From: Marinobacter daepoensis DSM 16072
Lineage (GTDB): Bacteria > Pseudomonadota > Gammaproteobacteria > Pseudomonadales > Oleiphilaceae
Direction of reading: 5' to 3'
DNA: 64,000 nt
Assembly: GCF_000421165.1 (NCBI RefSeq)
Contig: NZ_ATWI01000014.1
Coordinates: 1-64,000 of the forward strand
A program made the translations under genes and the position numbers. Below are positions 52,844-64,000 of the stretch, piece by piece (the stretch's first letter is position 1; every line of letters begins with the position of its first letter). The notes beneath the pieces are model-generated. The model had not been told where the DNA came from and did not search any database. It saw only the letters and a program-made list of their open reading frames with translations.

Positions 52844-53797
52844 ATGATTGCCATCCTTGGCGCCGGCTCCCTTGGCCGGCTCTGGGCAGCAACGCTACCT
52901 GCCGGGCAGGTAGCGTTTGTGCCCCGCCCCCAAACATCTGCCGAATCGCCCTGTTATCGCTTTCATCCGGTGAACGGCGAGCCTGTTCCCACAAGCGTTC
53001 CCTGGCTCACGCCCTGCCAGTCCCCTGATCTGCTTCTGGTCACGACAAAAGCCGGCGATACGCTCTCAGCCCTGCAGGCCACCTTGCCATCCATTCCGGA
53101 ATCCACTCCCATTGTCCTGTTTCAGAACGGCATGGGAAGCCAGCAGGCAGTTTCAGAACACTGGCCAGAGCGCTCCGTACTCGCAGCATCGACCACAGAA
53201 GGCGCAAATCGCCCGTCTCCGGACAGGCTGATCCACGCAGGCCGTGGCCAGACCTGGGTTGGCGCACTCTCCGGAAATGCAGAATGTCACCTGGAGACCG
53301 TGGTCGAACGGCTGGCCCGGAGTGGTCTGGCGATCGCTCCGGAGGCCGATATTCTCGCCCGGTTGTGGCATAAGCTGGTGATCAACGCCGGAATAAATCC
53401 ATTCACGGCCATTCTGGACTGCGCCAACGGCGACCTTCTCAGTCAGCCGTTCTATCAGCGATGGATTGCCCCTCTGTGTCGGGAGATCAGCAATATTTCT
53501 CAAATCAGCGGGCAGCCCGCGGAAGCTCCTGAGGCCATCCGCCACCGGATTGAGGCTGTCGCTCGCAGCACCTCGGCAAACACCTCATCCATGCGGGCCG
53601 ACGTGATTGCCGGCCGTCCAACTGAAATCGACTACATGAATGGCTACCTGTCGGACCTGGGCCAACGCCTTGGCGTAAAGACACCAGTGAACCAAATGCT
53701 CACCGAACAGGTAAAACAACTGACCAGACCTTACCAACAGCAGGAGTCATGTGATGGGCAACCGCCTCTCAAAGATCTACACCCGAACCGGCGATGA
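52844..53797 (+). CDS. panE: 2-dehydropantoate 2-reductase
   Basis: A 317-aa ketopantoate reductase: N-terminal NADPH-binding loop MIAILGAGSLGRLWAATLP, a LLLVTTKAGDTLSAL segment with the catalytic-type Lys, then LWHKLVINAGINPFTAILDCANGDLL and SSMRADVIAGRPTEIDYMNGYL in the C-terminal helical domain. It reduces ketopantoate to pantoate for coenzyme A synthesis. It starts 5 bases after valS and overlaps the next gene by 44 bases. Confidence 0.92.
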   Translation: MIAILGAGSLGRLWAATLPAGQVAFVPRPQTSAESPCYRFHPVNGEPVPTSVPWLTPCQSPDLLLVTTKAGDTLSALQATLPSIPESTPIVLFQNGMGSQQAVSEHWPERSVLAASTTEGANRPSPDRLIHAGRGQTWVGALSGNAECHLETVVERLARSGLAIAPEADILARLWHKLVINAGINPFTAILDCANGDLLSQPFYQRWIAPLCREISNISQISGQPAEAPEAIRHRIEAVARSTSANTSSMRADVIAGRPTEIDYMNGYLSDLGQRLGVKTPVNQMLTEQVKQLTRPYQQQESCDGQPPLKDLHPNRR

Positions 53798-54311
53798 CGG
53801 CTCTACCGGCCTGGCGGATGGCAACCGGATTGCCAAGAATGCTCAGCGCGTCGAGGCCATGGGAATGGCTGACGAACTGAACTGCCACATCGGATTACTG
53901 CTCGAAACCCTGCCAGACCAGGACACCCTGACGGACACCTTTCGCCGCGTTCAGCATCACCTCTTTGATCTGGGCGGCGAATTCGCCATCCCCGGGAGCC
54001 AGGTGATCGGCGAGGACCATATTCAATGGCTGGAAGAGACACTGGATCAGCACAACAACGATCTCCCGCCTCTCAAGAACTTTATCCTTCCGGGCGGCTC
54101 CATGGCTGCTGCCCAGTGTCATCTGGCCCGAGCAGTGTGCCGGAGAGCGGAACGGGTCGTTGTTGCCCTGGGCCATGAGGACTCCATTAACACTGCATCC
54201 CGGCACTACCTTAACCGCCTGTCCGACCTGCTGTTCGTTGTCGCACGCGTACTGGCCCGCCGGGAAGGTGCCCGGGAAATTCTGTGGGAACAAAAAAAAT
54301 CCGGCCTCTAA
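53754..54311 (+). CDS. PduO-type ATP:cob(I)alamin adenosyltransferase
   Basis: This 185-aa protein has the N-terminal KIYTRTGDDGSTGLADGNRIAKNAQRVEAMGMADELNCHIG motif and a C-terminal CRRAERVVVALGHEDSINTASRHYLNRLSDLLFVVARVLA, including the RxxxR and ExxR helix pattern of PduO-type enzymes. It converts cob(I)alamin to adenosylcobalamin. ATG 53754 with AGGAGTCATGTG upstream is preferred. Its last codons form one arm of a terminator hairpin. Confidence 0.93.
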   Translation: MGNRLSKIYTRTGDDGSTGLADGNRIAKNAQRVEAMGMADELNCHIGLLLETLPDQDTLTDTFRRVQHHLFDLGGEFAIPGSQVIGEDHIQWLEETLDQHNNDLPPLKNFILPGGSMAAAQCHLARAVCRRAERVVVALGHEDSINTASRHYLNRLSDLLFVVARVLARREGAREILWEQKKSGL

Positions 54312-54319
54312 GGCCGGAT
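54299..54319 (-). terminator. Terminator of the chemoreceptor gene, overlapping a stop codon
   Basis: ATCCGGCC, loop TTAGA, then GGCCGGAT, followed on the - strand by eight T. The left arm and T run are made from the last codons of the adenosyltransferase gene, so coding and terminator functions share these bases. Confidence 0.85.
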
Positions 54320-54339
54320 GTTCACAAACGGGAGCCTGG

Positions 54340-56370
54340 TCAGACTTTAAAGGCCTCCACCAATCGCTGCAGGGATGCGGTCAAGTCAGACATCTGACGT
54401 GACGACGCCAGGGTTTCTTCAGCGTTACTTGCCGTACTGTGGCCAAGCTCGCCAATCCGCTCGGCGTTCACGTTCACGTTCTTCGCTACCGCAGACTGCT
54501 CTTCTGCCGCCTGGGCAATCTGATGGCTCATGTCCACGATTTCTGAAATCCCCCTTGCGATCCGATCCAGCGCTTCCGTGACCTCCCCGGACTTACGGAC
54601 CGTCTGCTCGGTGGCATCGTGACTGCTGGTCATGGCCGATACCGCTTCTTTTACTCCGCCCTGCAGGCGTGAAATCATCCCTTCAATTTCTTCCGTGGAC
54701 TTGTGGGTACGCTGAGCGAGCGAACGCACCTCATCCGCCACCACAGCAAAGCCCCGCCCCTGCTCACCCGCCCGGGCAGCTTCAATGGCGGCGTTAAGTG
54801 CCAGCAGATTAGTCTGTTCAGCAATGGCCTTAATCTCAACCAAAACCTGACTGATGTTGTCACTGTCGGCACTGACCCGGTTAATCACCTCCACGGCACC
54901 GGCGATTTCCGTCGCAAGACGATTAATCGTAGCCACGGTATCGGCAACAACACCCCGCCCTTTCTCGGTATCACTCTCCGCATTACCTGCACTGTCGGCC
55001 ACCCGATGTGCGCTTTCGGTCACTTCATTGACGGCATCCACCATCTGCCCCATGGCTTCATTGATCTGCCCCGTTTCTTCCATCTGCCGAGCAACAGCCT
55101 GGCTGTTGGCAGACGCGGTTTCATTAACGCGCACCGCCTGCTGATCAACATCTGCCGTGGTGGAGCTGACCGAGCGTATAAGCTCGGCAATACGGTCCGT
55201 CATGTTATTGAATTCTGAGGTTAACTCACCCAGTTCATCCCGATTGTTCAACTGAATGTGGGTGGTCATGTCACCCGCCGCCACGTTGCGAGCCGCCTGA
55301 CTGAACCGGTTAATGGCGATCCGCACCGACATAAAGAAGCCAACGTACAGATAGACCACGACCAGCATGACCACTATGAGCGCCGCAAGAATCAGCGTTC
55401 TCTGCGCGGTCTGGCGATCCAGCCGTTCTTCAAGATTACCTGCCACAACCTCAAAGATTCGGTCACTGAGCGTGTCGTAGTACCCCATCTGCGCTGACGC
55501 GGAGGAATCAAAGTCCTGCCAGGGCAACTCCAGGCGCATGGGGGTTATCACACTGACATCCAGTTCGTCCCGAACCGCCAGGAGACTTTCCTCGACGCGC
55601 TTCAGCTCGCCCCCCGCAGCTTCGGAGAACCAGGGAGATGCCTCTGCCGCAACCATCAGTGCCGGGGAGAGCAAAGAGCTTCGATTGGTCAGTTGATCGT
55701 AAATTTCATTCAGCGTCTCACTCAATGCATACCCGACCTGCCCCTCAACCAGGGCAAAAACACCATAAGATCGGGCGCGACCGATAGCGGTGCGGGCTTC
55801 AGGAAGCGCGGAACGAACCAGACCAAGCAACAACAGATTCTCTCGCGACGCATCCTGCCCCAGCCCCGAGATTTCAATGGTAGCTGGCAGCAAGGCCATC
55901 ACCTTCTGGACAAACTCCTGATAGTACTTGAACTGGGGATCGATATTACCCTGATAGGTATCGTTGGCCCTCATCGTATTCCAGTCTTCCCGAACCTGCT
56001 GAACCTGCTCCTGCCACGAACCCGAAGAGTCAAAAGAGCGGCGAGGCTCAGCCAGTCCGGCCAGTAATACTTCGACGCGGTTTGCGGCATCACCACTTTT
56101 ATGAAGGAGAGGCTGTTCATCTTTGAGGAGTCCCGGCGCCTGATAATCCCGGTAATCCATGGCTGCAACCAACAAGCGTTCCACTTTCCGGAGCTCTGCC
56201 AGGCCTTCAATTCCCCGGGTCATGGTCTGGACAGACTGATTAAGGCTGGAGATCACCAACCAGGAAAGGACAATGATCGGGGCCAGAAAAAGAATACTGA
56301 TGAGGCTGAACTTGTAGACCATTGGCAGCCGGTTCATCAGCGCCACGGCCGGATTGATTAGGTAGTTCAC
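54340..56370 (-). CDS. Methyl-accepting chemotaxis protein
   Basis: A 676-aa transducer. TM1 is at about residues 20-42 ([24 protein letters not shown]). The periplasmic sensor region is about 280 residues and predicted helical. TM2 is near residues 328-350 ([21 protein letters not shown]), followed by a HAMP domain ([25 protein letters not shown]). The signalling hairpin is [20 protein letters not shown] and [15 protein letters not shown]. No CheR/CheB-type pentapeptide is obvious at the C-terminus. The ligand is unknown. It is a single gene with its own terminator. Confidence 0.94.
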   Translation of the reverse strand: MNYLINPAVALMNRLPMVYKFSLISILFLAPIIVLSWLVISSLNQSVQTMTRGIEGLAELRKVERLLVAAMDYRDYQAPGLLKDEQPLLHKSGDAANRVEVLLAGLAEPRRSFDSSGSWQEQVQQVREDWNTMRANDTYQGNIDPQFKYYQEFVQKVMALLPATIEISGLGQDASRENLLLLGLVRSALPEARTAIGRARSYGVFALVEGQVGYALSETLNEIYDQLTNRSSLLSPALMVAAEASPWFSEAAGGELKRVEESLLAVRDELDVSVITPMRLELPWQDFDSSASAQMGYYDTLSDRIFEVVAGNLEERLDRQTAQRTLILAALIVVMLVVVYLYVGFFMSVRIAINRFSQAARNVAAGDMTTHIQLNNRDELGELTSEFNNMTDRIAELIRSVSSTTADVDQQAVRVNETASANSQAVARQMEETGQINEAMGQMVDAVNEVTESAHRVADSAGNAESDTEKGRGVVADTVATINRLATEIAGAVEVINRVSADSDNISQVLVEIKAIAEQTNLLALNAAIEAARAGEQGRGFAVVADEVRSLAQRTHKSTEEIEGMISRLQGGVKEAVSAMTSSHDATEQTVRKSGEVTEALDRIARGISEIVDMSHQIAQAAEEQSAVAKNVNVNAERIGELGHSTASNAEETLASSRQMSDLTASLQRLVEAFKV

Positions 56371-56483
56371 GGAGCCCTCTCTGCTAACAACTGAATCTTT
56401 GTTCTTTTGTTTGATTATCGCCCGTTGTCAGAGAAACTTAATCACTATTTAGTGTTATTCTGTAATCTTCTACCCTCGGCTCG

Positions 56484-57371
56484 TCACAGGATGCCTGCAA
56501 TGACAAGCAGTGCAAACGCGCAGATCCAGACCAGCATACTCCTGTTCAGCAAATCCCTGATCGCACTCAGGCTACGGCCACCGAACGCAGGCCATTCCTC
56601 CGGATGCAGCTCAGCGAAACGCGCCGGATCAAGGGCGTAGCCGGTCAACGAGCCATTAGCAGAAATCATAAGAACATCCGGGGTAGCTTTACCAACCCCA
56701 GGAAAAACGCTACGGATTTCCCGCCCCCAGCCTGCCAGGTCTCCGGCAATCCCGAAGGTACAAGACAGCAAACGAGCAGGCACCCATTCCACCACCTGAG
56801 CCAGCTTGCGAAAGCGCGCCCTCGCCGCCATCTGTGGCCATTGGCCAGCCAGAGCAACCAGCCCTCGCGCCAGAAAGGCCAGTGCAATACCACCAACGGC
56901 ATACCAGAACACTACCAGGAAAAAGCGCTCAAACACGGAGATCATCAGAGCCCTGGAAACGGACAAGTGCATGGATTCCGGAGAGAGCGCGGCGCCCCGC
57001 TCGGCTGCCGGCAGTCGCTCCTGAATGTGATGCCAGGCAGCCTGCATATCACCACGCTGCCAGGCATCGGAATAGGTACGCAAAACCGCTCGCCATCCCG
57101 GAGCACCCAATAACATCAACAACAGCAAAAGTTCCAAAGGGTAAAGCGCCCAACGCATTCCCTCACCTACCGTGAAAACCTCCACTCCCGCCAACACCAG
57201 CGCGGGTAAACCGATCACCAGAAGCCCTGGCCAGAGGCTCGCTTCCCGGCCAGCGGCAACACGACCCCAGCGATGGAACCAGCTACGCCAGAAGGCATCC
57301 CCACACCAGTGATCATTCCGATCCAGTCGGCGACGGAGTACATAGGCAATCAGAAACACCACCAATGACAT
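56484..57371 (-). CDS. ampE: AmpE-like integral membrane protein
   Basis: This 295-aa protein has about four membrane segments (N-terminal MSLVVFLIAYVLRR, LYPLELLLLLMLLGAP, FFLVVFWYAVGGIALAFLA, C-terminal LVWICAFALLVIAGIL), and its family resemblance is helped by position directly after ampD. AmpE is linked to beta-lactamase induction, but its biochemical role is unclear. No ampC or ampR is in the window. Confidence 0.85.
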   Translation of the reverse strand: MSLVVFLIAYVLRRRLDRNDHWCGDAFWRSWFHRWGRVAAGREASLWPGLLVIGLPALVLAGVEVFTVGEGMRWALYPLELLLLLMLLGAPGWRAVLRTYSDAWQRGDMQAAWHHIQERLPAAERGAALSPESMHLSVSRALMISVFERFFLVVFWYAVGGIALAFLARGLVALAGQWPQMAARARFRKLAQVVEWVPARLLSCTFGIAGDLAGWGREIRSVFPGVGKATPDVLMISANGSLTGYALDPARFAELHPEEWPAFGGRSLSAIRDLLNRSMLVWICAFALLVIAGIL

Positions 57372-57381
57372 TCAGACCACC

Positions 57382-57987
57382 TTAATCAGGCAACAACGAC
57401 TTGAAGTAACCCCAGTTAAAGGCAGGACCAGGATCGGTTTTCCGGCCCGGAGCAATATCACTGTGACCGGCCACCCTATCGCCGGTCACATCGGGCCACG
57501 CAGCCATCACCAGCGTCGCGAGCCTGGAAAGCGCCCGGTACTGAGCGTCGGTATATGGCTGGTCATCAGTACCCTCCAACTCGATACCGATGGAGTAATC
57601 ATTGCACTCGTCCCGCCCCTGAAAACTCGAACGCCCGGCATGCCAGGCCCGATCCAGACAACTGACAAACTGAAGGACAGTGCCGTCTCTTTGCACCAAA
57701 GCATGGGCCGACACCTGAAGTTCGGCGATCGTCTCGAAGTACGGGTGCACCCCGGTATCCAGGCGATTACAGAAAAAATTCTCGATATGAGGCCCGCCAA
57801 ACTGGCCTGGCGGCAGGCTGATGTTATGAACCACCAGAAGTGAGATGGGCGCTCCGTCCGGGCGGGCACCAAAATTCGGAGACGGACACCAGCGGGCCCC
57901 CGGGAACCGGCCACTGGTTTTCAAAACCGACACCTCATCGGGGTCTGCCGGAAATCTTGGGCAAGGGCTGTCAGAAAGAGTGGGCAA
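57382..57987 (-). CDS. ampD: 1,6-anhydro-N-acetylmuramyl-L-alanine amidase AmpD
   Basis: This 201-aa cytosolic zinc amidase has LLVVHNISLPPGQFGG with the first His ligand, VSCLDRAWHAGRSSFQGRDECNDYSIGIELEGTDD with the catalytic Glu, and VAGHSDIAPGRKTDPGPAFNW with the remaining His and Asp ligands. It cleaves anhydro-muropeptides during cell-wall recycling. It is followed 10 bases later by ampE. Confidence 0.95.
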   Translation of the reverse strand: MPTLSDSPCPRFPADPDEVSVLKTSGRFPGARWCPSPNFGARPDGAPISLLVVHNISLPPGQFGGPHIENFFCNRLDTGVHPYFETIAELQVSAHALVQRDGTVLQFVSCLDRAWHAGRSSFQGRDECNDYSIGIELEGTDDQPYTDAQYRALSRLATLVMAAWPDVTGDRVAGHSDIAPGRKTDPGPAFNWGYFKSLLPD

Positions 57988-58092
57988 CTTGGCTCCGCAG
58001 GCTCAAGGGATTCATACCGGGGATTGAATCACAAAGTGCTCCCGGATGCCACGCAGCTCAATGATGGGTAAAGGAAACCTCAACCCGGTCAA

Positions 58093-61464
<3,372 letters not shown>

Positions 61465-61479
61465 CCAGGCGCAGGCCAA

Positions 61480-61821
61480 CTACCGGCCTTTGGCCGACAG
61501 CAGACGGTCCATCTCCTCCAACGCCCTGACCAGGGACTGCCCGCTTTTTTCCCGCCCCCGGAAATGCTCCTCCGCCATCGGCGCAATACCCGACACCGCG
61601 GGCAGGGGATGCCCTCGCTCAACCAGGACTTTCATCCGGTTCAGAAAGACAAACTGCAGCCACTGCGTGAACTCCATGGTATCGAGACAGAATGGCTGAG
61701 TACTCCGAAAAGCTTCCGAAGGGGGCGGCTCAAGCTCCCAGACCCCCAACTGCCGGAGTTCTATTTCAATCCTCAGCAAACCATCCGTTACCTGATCAAG
61801 CTGCTTCGCCTTCTCGCTCAC
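61480..61821 (-). CDS. yqcC: YqcC-like (DUF446) protein
   Basis: This 113-aa helical protein resembles YqcC: LLRIEIELRQLGVWELEPPPSEAFRSTQPFCLDTMEFTQWLQFVFLNRMKVLVERG. GTG 61821 (MSEKAKQLDQVTDG) is the likely start because AAGGGG lies upstream; the longer frame overlaps the upstream ParA gene. The family often neighbours the tRNA pseudouridine synthase truC, which is not present here. Function unknown. Confidence 0.82.
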   Translation of the reverse strand: MSEKAKQLDQVTDGLLRIEIELRQLGVWELEPPPSEAFRSTQPFCLDTMEFTQWLQFVFLNRMKVLVERGHPLPAVSGIAPMAEEHFRGREKSGQSLVRALEEMDRLLSAKGR

Positions 61822-61834
61822 CCAACACGCCCCT

Positions 61835-62632
61835 TCAATCGGCCAAAGGCTCCAGCTCAACCGACTCACCATGAAGCACCCTGTACAGATCCTCATACTG
61901 GCGTGTGAGGGCGTGTTTCGGGGCCATATGAATCAACGGCTGGCGACTCTGGTGTGACTCTTTCATCTTGACGGAGCTGGACAGGCGCACAGGCAAGACA
62001 GGCAACCCCTCCTCCGTCAACTCTCTGACCAGTTGTCGCGGTAAACTTGCCCGCGGCTGGAACTGGTTCGCGATGATCCCTTCAACCACAAGCTCTTCAT
62101 TATGATCCTCCTGCAACTCGCGGATTTCATGGAGGATGTTATAAAGCGCCTGACGGGAAAAATCATCGCAGTCAAATGGAATCAGGCAACGCTGAGCGGC
62201 AATCAAGGCTGAACGCGTGTAAAAATTCAGAGCTGGCGCTGTGTCGATGTAAATTTCGTCGAAGCTGTCACTCAGTTTCTTCAGAAACTCTCTGAGCTTG
62301 TAGATCTTGTGCTTTGCCTCAAGCTTGCGCTCCAGAAAATCCAGTTCCGGGCTTGAAGGCAGCACAAACAGGTTATCAAACGACGAAGCGTGTACGAATT
62401 CGTCTGGCCGGCGATTGAACACACTGAATGCAACCGTCTGCTCAAGCAGGTCGGCAACCGTATCTTTCAACCCTGCCGCCGGCTTCCCCAGCAGGTAATG
62501 GGTCGAGTTGCCCTGAGGGTCCAGGTCCACCACCAGCGTCCGTTTACCCCTGGAGGCGCTGATGGCCGCCAGATTACAAGTGATACTGGACTTGCCAACA
62601 CCACCTTTCTGATTGAATACCACCCGTCTCAT
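61835..62632 (-). CDS. ParA-family ATPase
   Basis: This 265-aa protein has a deviant Walker A (FNQKGGVGKSSITCNLAAI), Walker B (DEIYIDTAPAL) and a VVDLDPQGNSTHYLL switch. It is of the ParA/Soj/MinD type, but no parB-like partner follows; the downstream gene is YqcC-like. Chromosomal orphan ParA proteins often position cellular complexes. Its partner is unknown. Confidence 0.9.
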   Translation of the reverse strand: MRRVVFNQKGGVGKSSITCNLAAISASRGKRTLVVDLDPQGNSTHYLLGKPAAGLKDTVADLLEQTVAFSVFNRRPDEFVHASSFDNLFVLPSSPELDFLERKLEAKHKIYKLREFLKKLSDSFDEIYIDTAPALNFYTRSALIAAQRCLIPFDCDDFSRQALYNILHEIRELQEDHNEELVVEGIIANQFQPRASLPRQLVRELTEEGLPVLPVRLSSSVKMKESHQSRQPLIHMAPKHALTRQYEDLYRVLHGESVELEPLAD

Positions 62633-62674
62633 GTCGTCTCTCCATTGGCTTTTATCGTTATTTATTCTTGACGG

Positions 62675-63373
62675 TTACCACCCCATCACCGCTTTCACAA
62701 ACGGAATGGTCAAGCGCCGCTGAGCCTGAAGGGAGTTTTCATCCAGTGTATCCAGCAATCCCAGGAGATCGCCCAGCTTTCTTGGCGCACGGCGCATGAT
62801 AAAACTGGCGACATCCTCGCTCATCACCAGCCCTCGCTGCTCCGCCCGCGCCATCAGAATCCGTTGCCGGTCCTCGTCCCGATAGACACCCAGCTGCAGC
62901 AATAACCCGTGTGCAATTCTGGACCCCAGATCCGCCAGCTCAAAGGATAACGAAGCCGGCACTTCCGAGAGACTGATCACCAACAAGCCTCGGCGGTCCA
63001 ACACACGATTATAAAGGTGAAAAACGGCCTCTTCCCAGCCGGGGTGACTCGCCACACGCTCCAGATCATCCAGACAGACCACATCATACGCATCCAGGCC
63101 CGACAAGGTCTCCGGCCCAAACGGCAGCAGCTCTTCAATGCTGATGCAGACCGCGGTCTTACCCATCTGTTCCGACTCGTGACACATCGCCTGCAACAGG
63201 TGGCTTTTACCCGTATCAGAATCACCACAGATTACAACGGCAGGGAGCCCTGCTGGCTCCCGGCACACAGACTTGAGGCGATCAGCGACAGAGCGATTGC
63301 GATCCCCGTGGAAGTTATCGAACCGGGCATCGTCCCGGAGCTTAACGCCCAACACCATCTGCGAGGCTTTCAT
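62675..63373 (-). CDS. hda: DnaA regulatory inactivator Hda
   Basis: This 232-aa AAA+ protein has VVICGDSDTGKSHLLQAM (Walker A), AYDVVCLDDLERVASH (Walker B), SRIAHGLLLQLGVYRDEDRQRILMARAEQRGL (sensor II region) and an N-terminal QMVLGVKLRDDARFDNF carrying the clamp-binding QMxLG motif. It stimulates ATP hydrolysis by DnaA with the beta clamp. ATG 63373 overlaps the upstream stop as ATGA and places QMVLGV near the N-terminus, so it is preferred over 63406. Confidence 0.92.
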   Translation of the reverse strand: MKASQMVLGVKLRDDARFDNFHGDRNRSVADRLKSVCREPAGLPAVVICGDSDTGKSHLLQAMCHESEQMGKTAVCISIEELLPFGPETLSGLDAYDVVCLDDLERVASHPGWEEAVFHLYNRVLDRRGLLVISLSEVPASLSFELADLGSRIAHGLLLQLGVYRDEDRQRILMARAEQRGLVMSEDVASFIMRRAPRKLGDLLGLLDTLDENSLQAQRRLTIPFVKAVMGW

Positions 63374-63930
63374 GACCGCTTTGCCCTCCAGGCCCGCATA
63401 CTCCATACCGCAACGTAATGACCACCACTAAGAACGGCAAAAACGGCAACCAACCAGGTGCCGACCTCAATCACCCATGGCTGCATGGGCAGCCCGGCCA
63501 GCAGAATGATGATGGCAAGAGCCACGAGGATCTGGACAAACGTATTGAGCTTTCCGGGAATGCTCGGTTCCATATCAAAACGGCCGATCCCGTAATGAAA
63601 TGCCAACGCCCCACAGACGATCACAAGATCTCTGCCCAACACCAGAACAAACAGCCAGACGGGCAGCACGCCGGTCACCGTGAGCATCAGGTAGGCGGAA
63701 ATCAACAGAGCCTTGTCCGCCAACGGATCGGCCACCGCACCCAGCCGGGAGCGCCAGTTAAAGTAACGCGCCAGAAACCCGTCAAACGCGTCCGTCAGTG
63801 CGGCAACGAAGAAGATCACCAGCGACAAGCGGTAATTCCCTTCCAGCAACGCACCGGCGAATGGCGCAATCAACACCATCCGAAGGAATGTCAACGCATT
63901 GGGAATCCAGCGCCACCGCTTAGAACTCAC
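63370..63930 (-). CDS. CDP-alcohol phosphatidyltransferase family protein (PgsA-like)
   Basis: A 186-aa membrane protein with the family motif DAFDGFLARYFNWRSRLGAVADPLADK (D-x2-DG-x2-AR-x8-G-x3-D-x3-D) and five to six hydrophobic segments. It transfers a phosphatidyl group from CDP-diacylglycerol to an alcohol. Whether the acceptor is glycerol phosphate (PgsA) cannot be decided by reading. GTG 63930 overlaps the stop of the upstream gene, and its own stop overlaps hda, so the three are translationally coupled. Confidence 0.88.
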   Translation of the reverse strand: MSSKRWRWIPNALTFLRMVLIAPFAGALLEGNYRLSLVIFFVAALTDAFDGFLARYFNWRSRLGAVADPLADKALLISAYLMLTVTGVLPVWLFVLVLGRDLVIVCGALAFHYGIGRFDMEPSIPGKLNTFVQILVALAIIILLAGLPMQPWVIEVGTWLVAVFAVLSGGHYVAVWSMRAWRAKRS

Positions 63931-64000
63931 CAGGCCGCCTCCACCAACCGATCAGCTGCGATCACCGCCATCCACTCCGGGAGCAGGCTGCCAGCGATAA
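63927..64000 (-). CDS. C-terminal end of an unidentified gene
   Basis: The last 23 codons of an open frame (ending SLLPEWMAVIAADRLVEAAW, then TGA) enter from the right edge. The stop overlaps the GTG of the PgsA-like gene by two bases, which supports a real coupled gene. Too little is visible to identify it. Confidence 0.6.
   Translation of the reverse strand, partial: IAGSLLPEWMAVIAADRLVEAAW

Overview
This 64 kb window looks like a piece of a gammaproteobacterial chromosome, most likely a marine or halophilic Marinobacter-like species. The evidence is gene content and order typical of that group: alaS-lysC-csrA-tRNAs, lptFG divergent from pepA-holC-valS, ampD-ampE, nadC and hda, plus a sodium-pumping oadGAB operon and a ttrBCA-type operon. 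The taxon is inferred from translated proteins and gene order, not from any database search.

Region 1 (1 to about 22.4 kb) is a sedentary chromosomal integron. The integrase gene intI (22411-23397, + strand) faces right. Leftward from attI (about 22056-22130) run 31 consecutive gene cassettes, all in the same orientation (genes on the - strand), each followed by its own attC site; I could place all 31 attC sites. Twenty-seven cassettes carry a plausible gene: two identical YceK-like lipoproteins, two GFA/CENP-V-fold proteins, three GNAT acetyltransferases, a TIR-domain protein, a CxxC/HNH-like zinc protein, a Rap1a/Tai-type immunity protein, a PPOX-type flavoprotein, an ABM monooxygenase, a DUF1801 protein, a CPCC protein, a HEAT-like protein, and several membrane, exported or unknown proteins. 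Four cassettes have no convincing gene, and three of these are near-identical copies of one another. Three insertion sequences have entered the array: an IS1182-type element at the left edge, an IS3-family element in the 5' leader of one cassette, and an IS110/IS1111-type element inside an attC site. The array continues beyond the left edge.

Region 2 (22.4 to 29.1 kb) is an SOS island. intI and the imuA-imuB-dnaE2 mutagenesis operon each have a near-consensus LexA box over their promoter, and only a small convergent phhB gene lies between them. One DNA-damage signal would therefore be expected to induce both cassette shuffling and error-prone synthesis.

Region 3 (29.1 to 64 kb) is ordinary core chromosome: oadGAB (Na+-pumping oxaloacetate decarboxylase), dbpA, a YaiL/DUF2058 gene, ttrBCA-type molybdoenzyme genes, two tRNA-Arg(ACG) and one tRNA-Ser(GCU), csrA, lysC, alaS, an RDD membrane protein, lptFG (LPS export), pepA-holC-valS, panE and a PduO-type cobalamin adenosyltransferase, a chemoreceptor, ampE-ampD, a DUF1631 gene, nadC, a YqcC-like gene, a ParA-type ATPase, hda, a CDP-alcohol phosphatidyltransferase, and the tail of one more gene at the right edge. 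Intergenic gaps in this part are all below about 300 bp.
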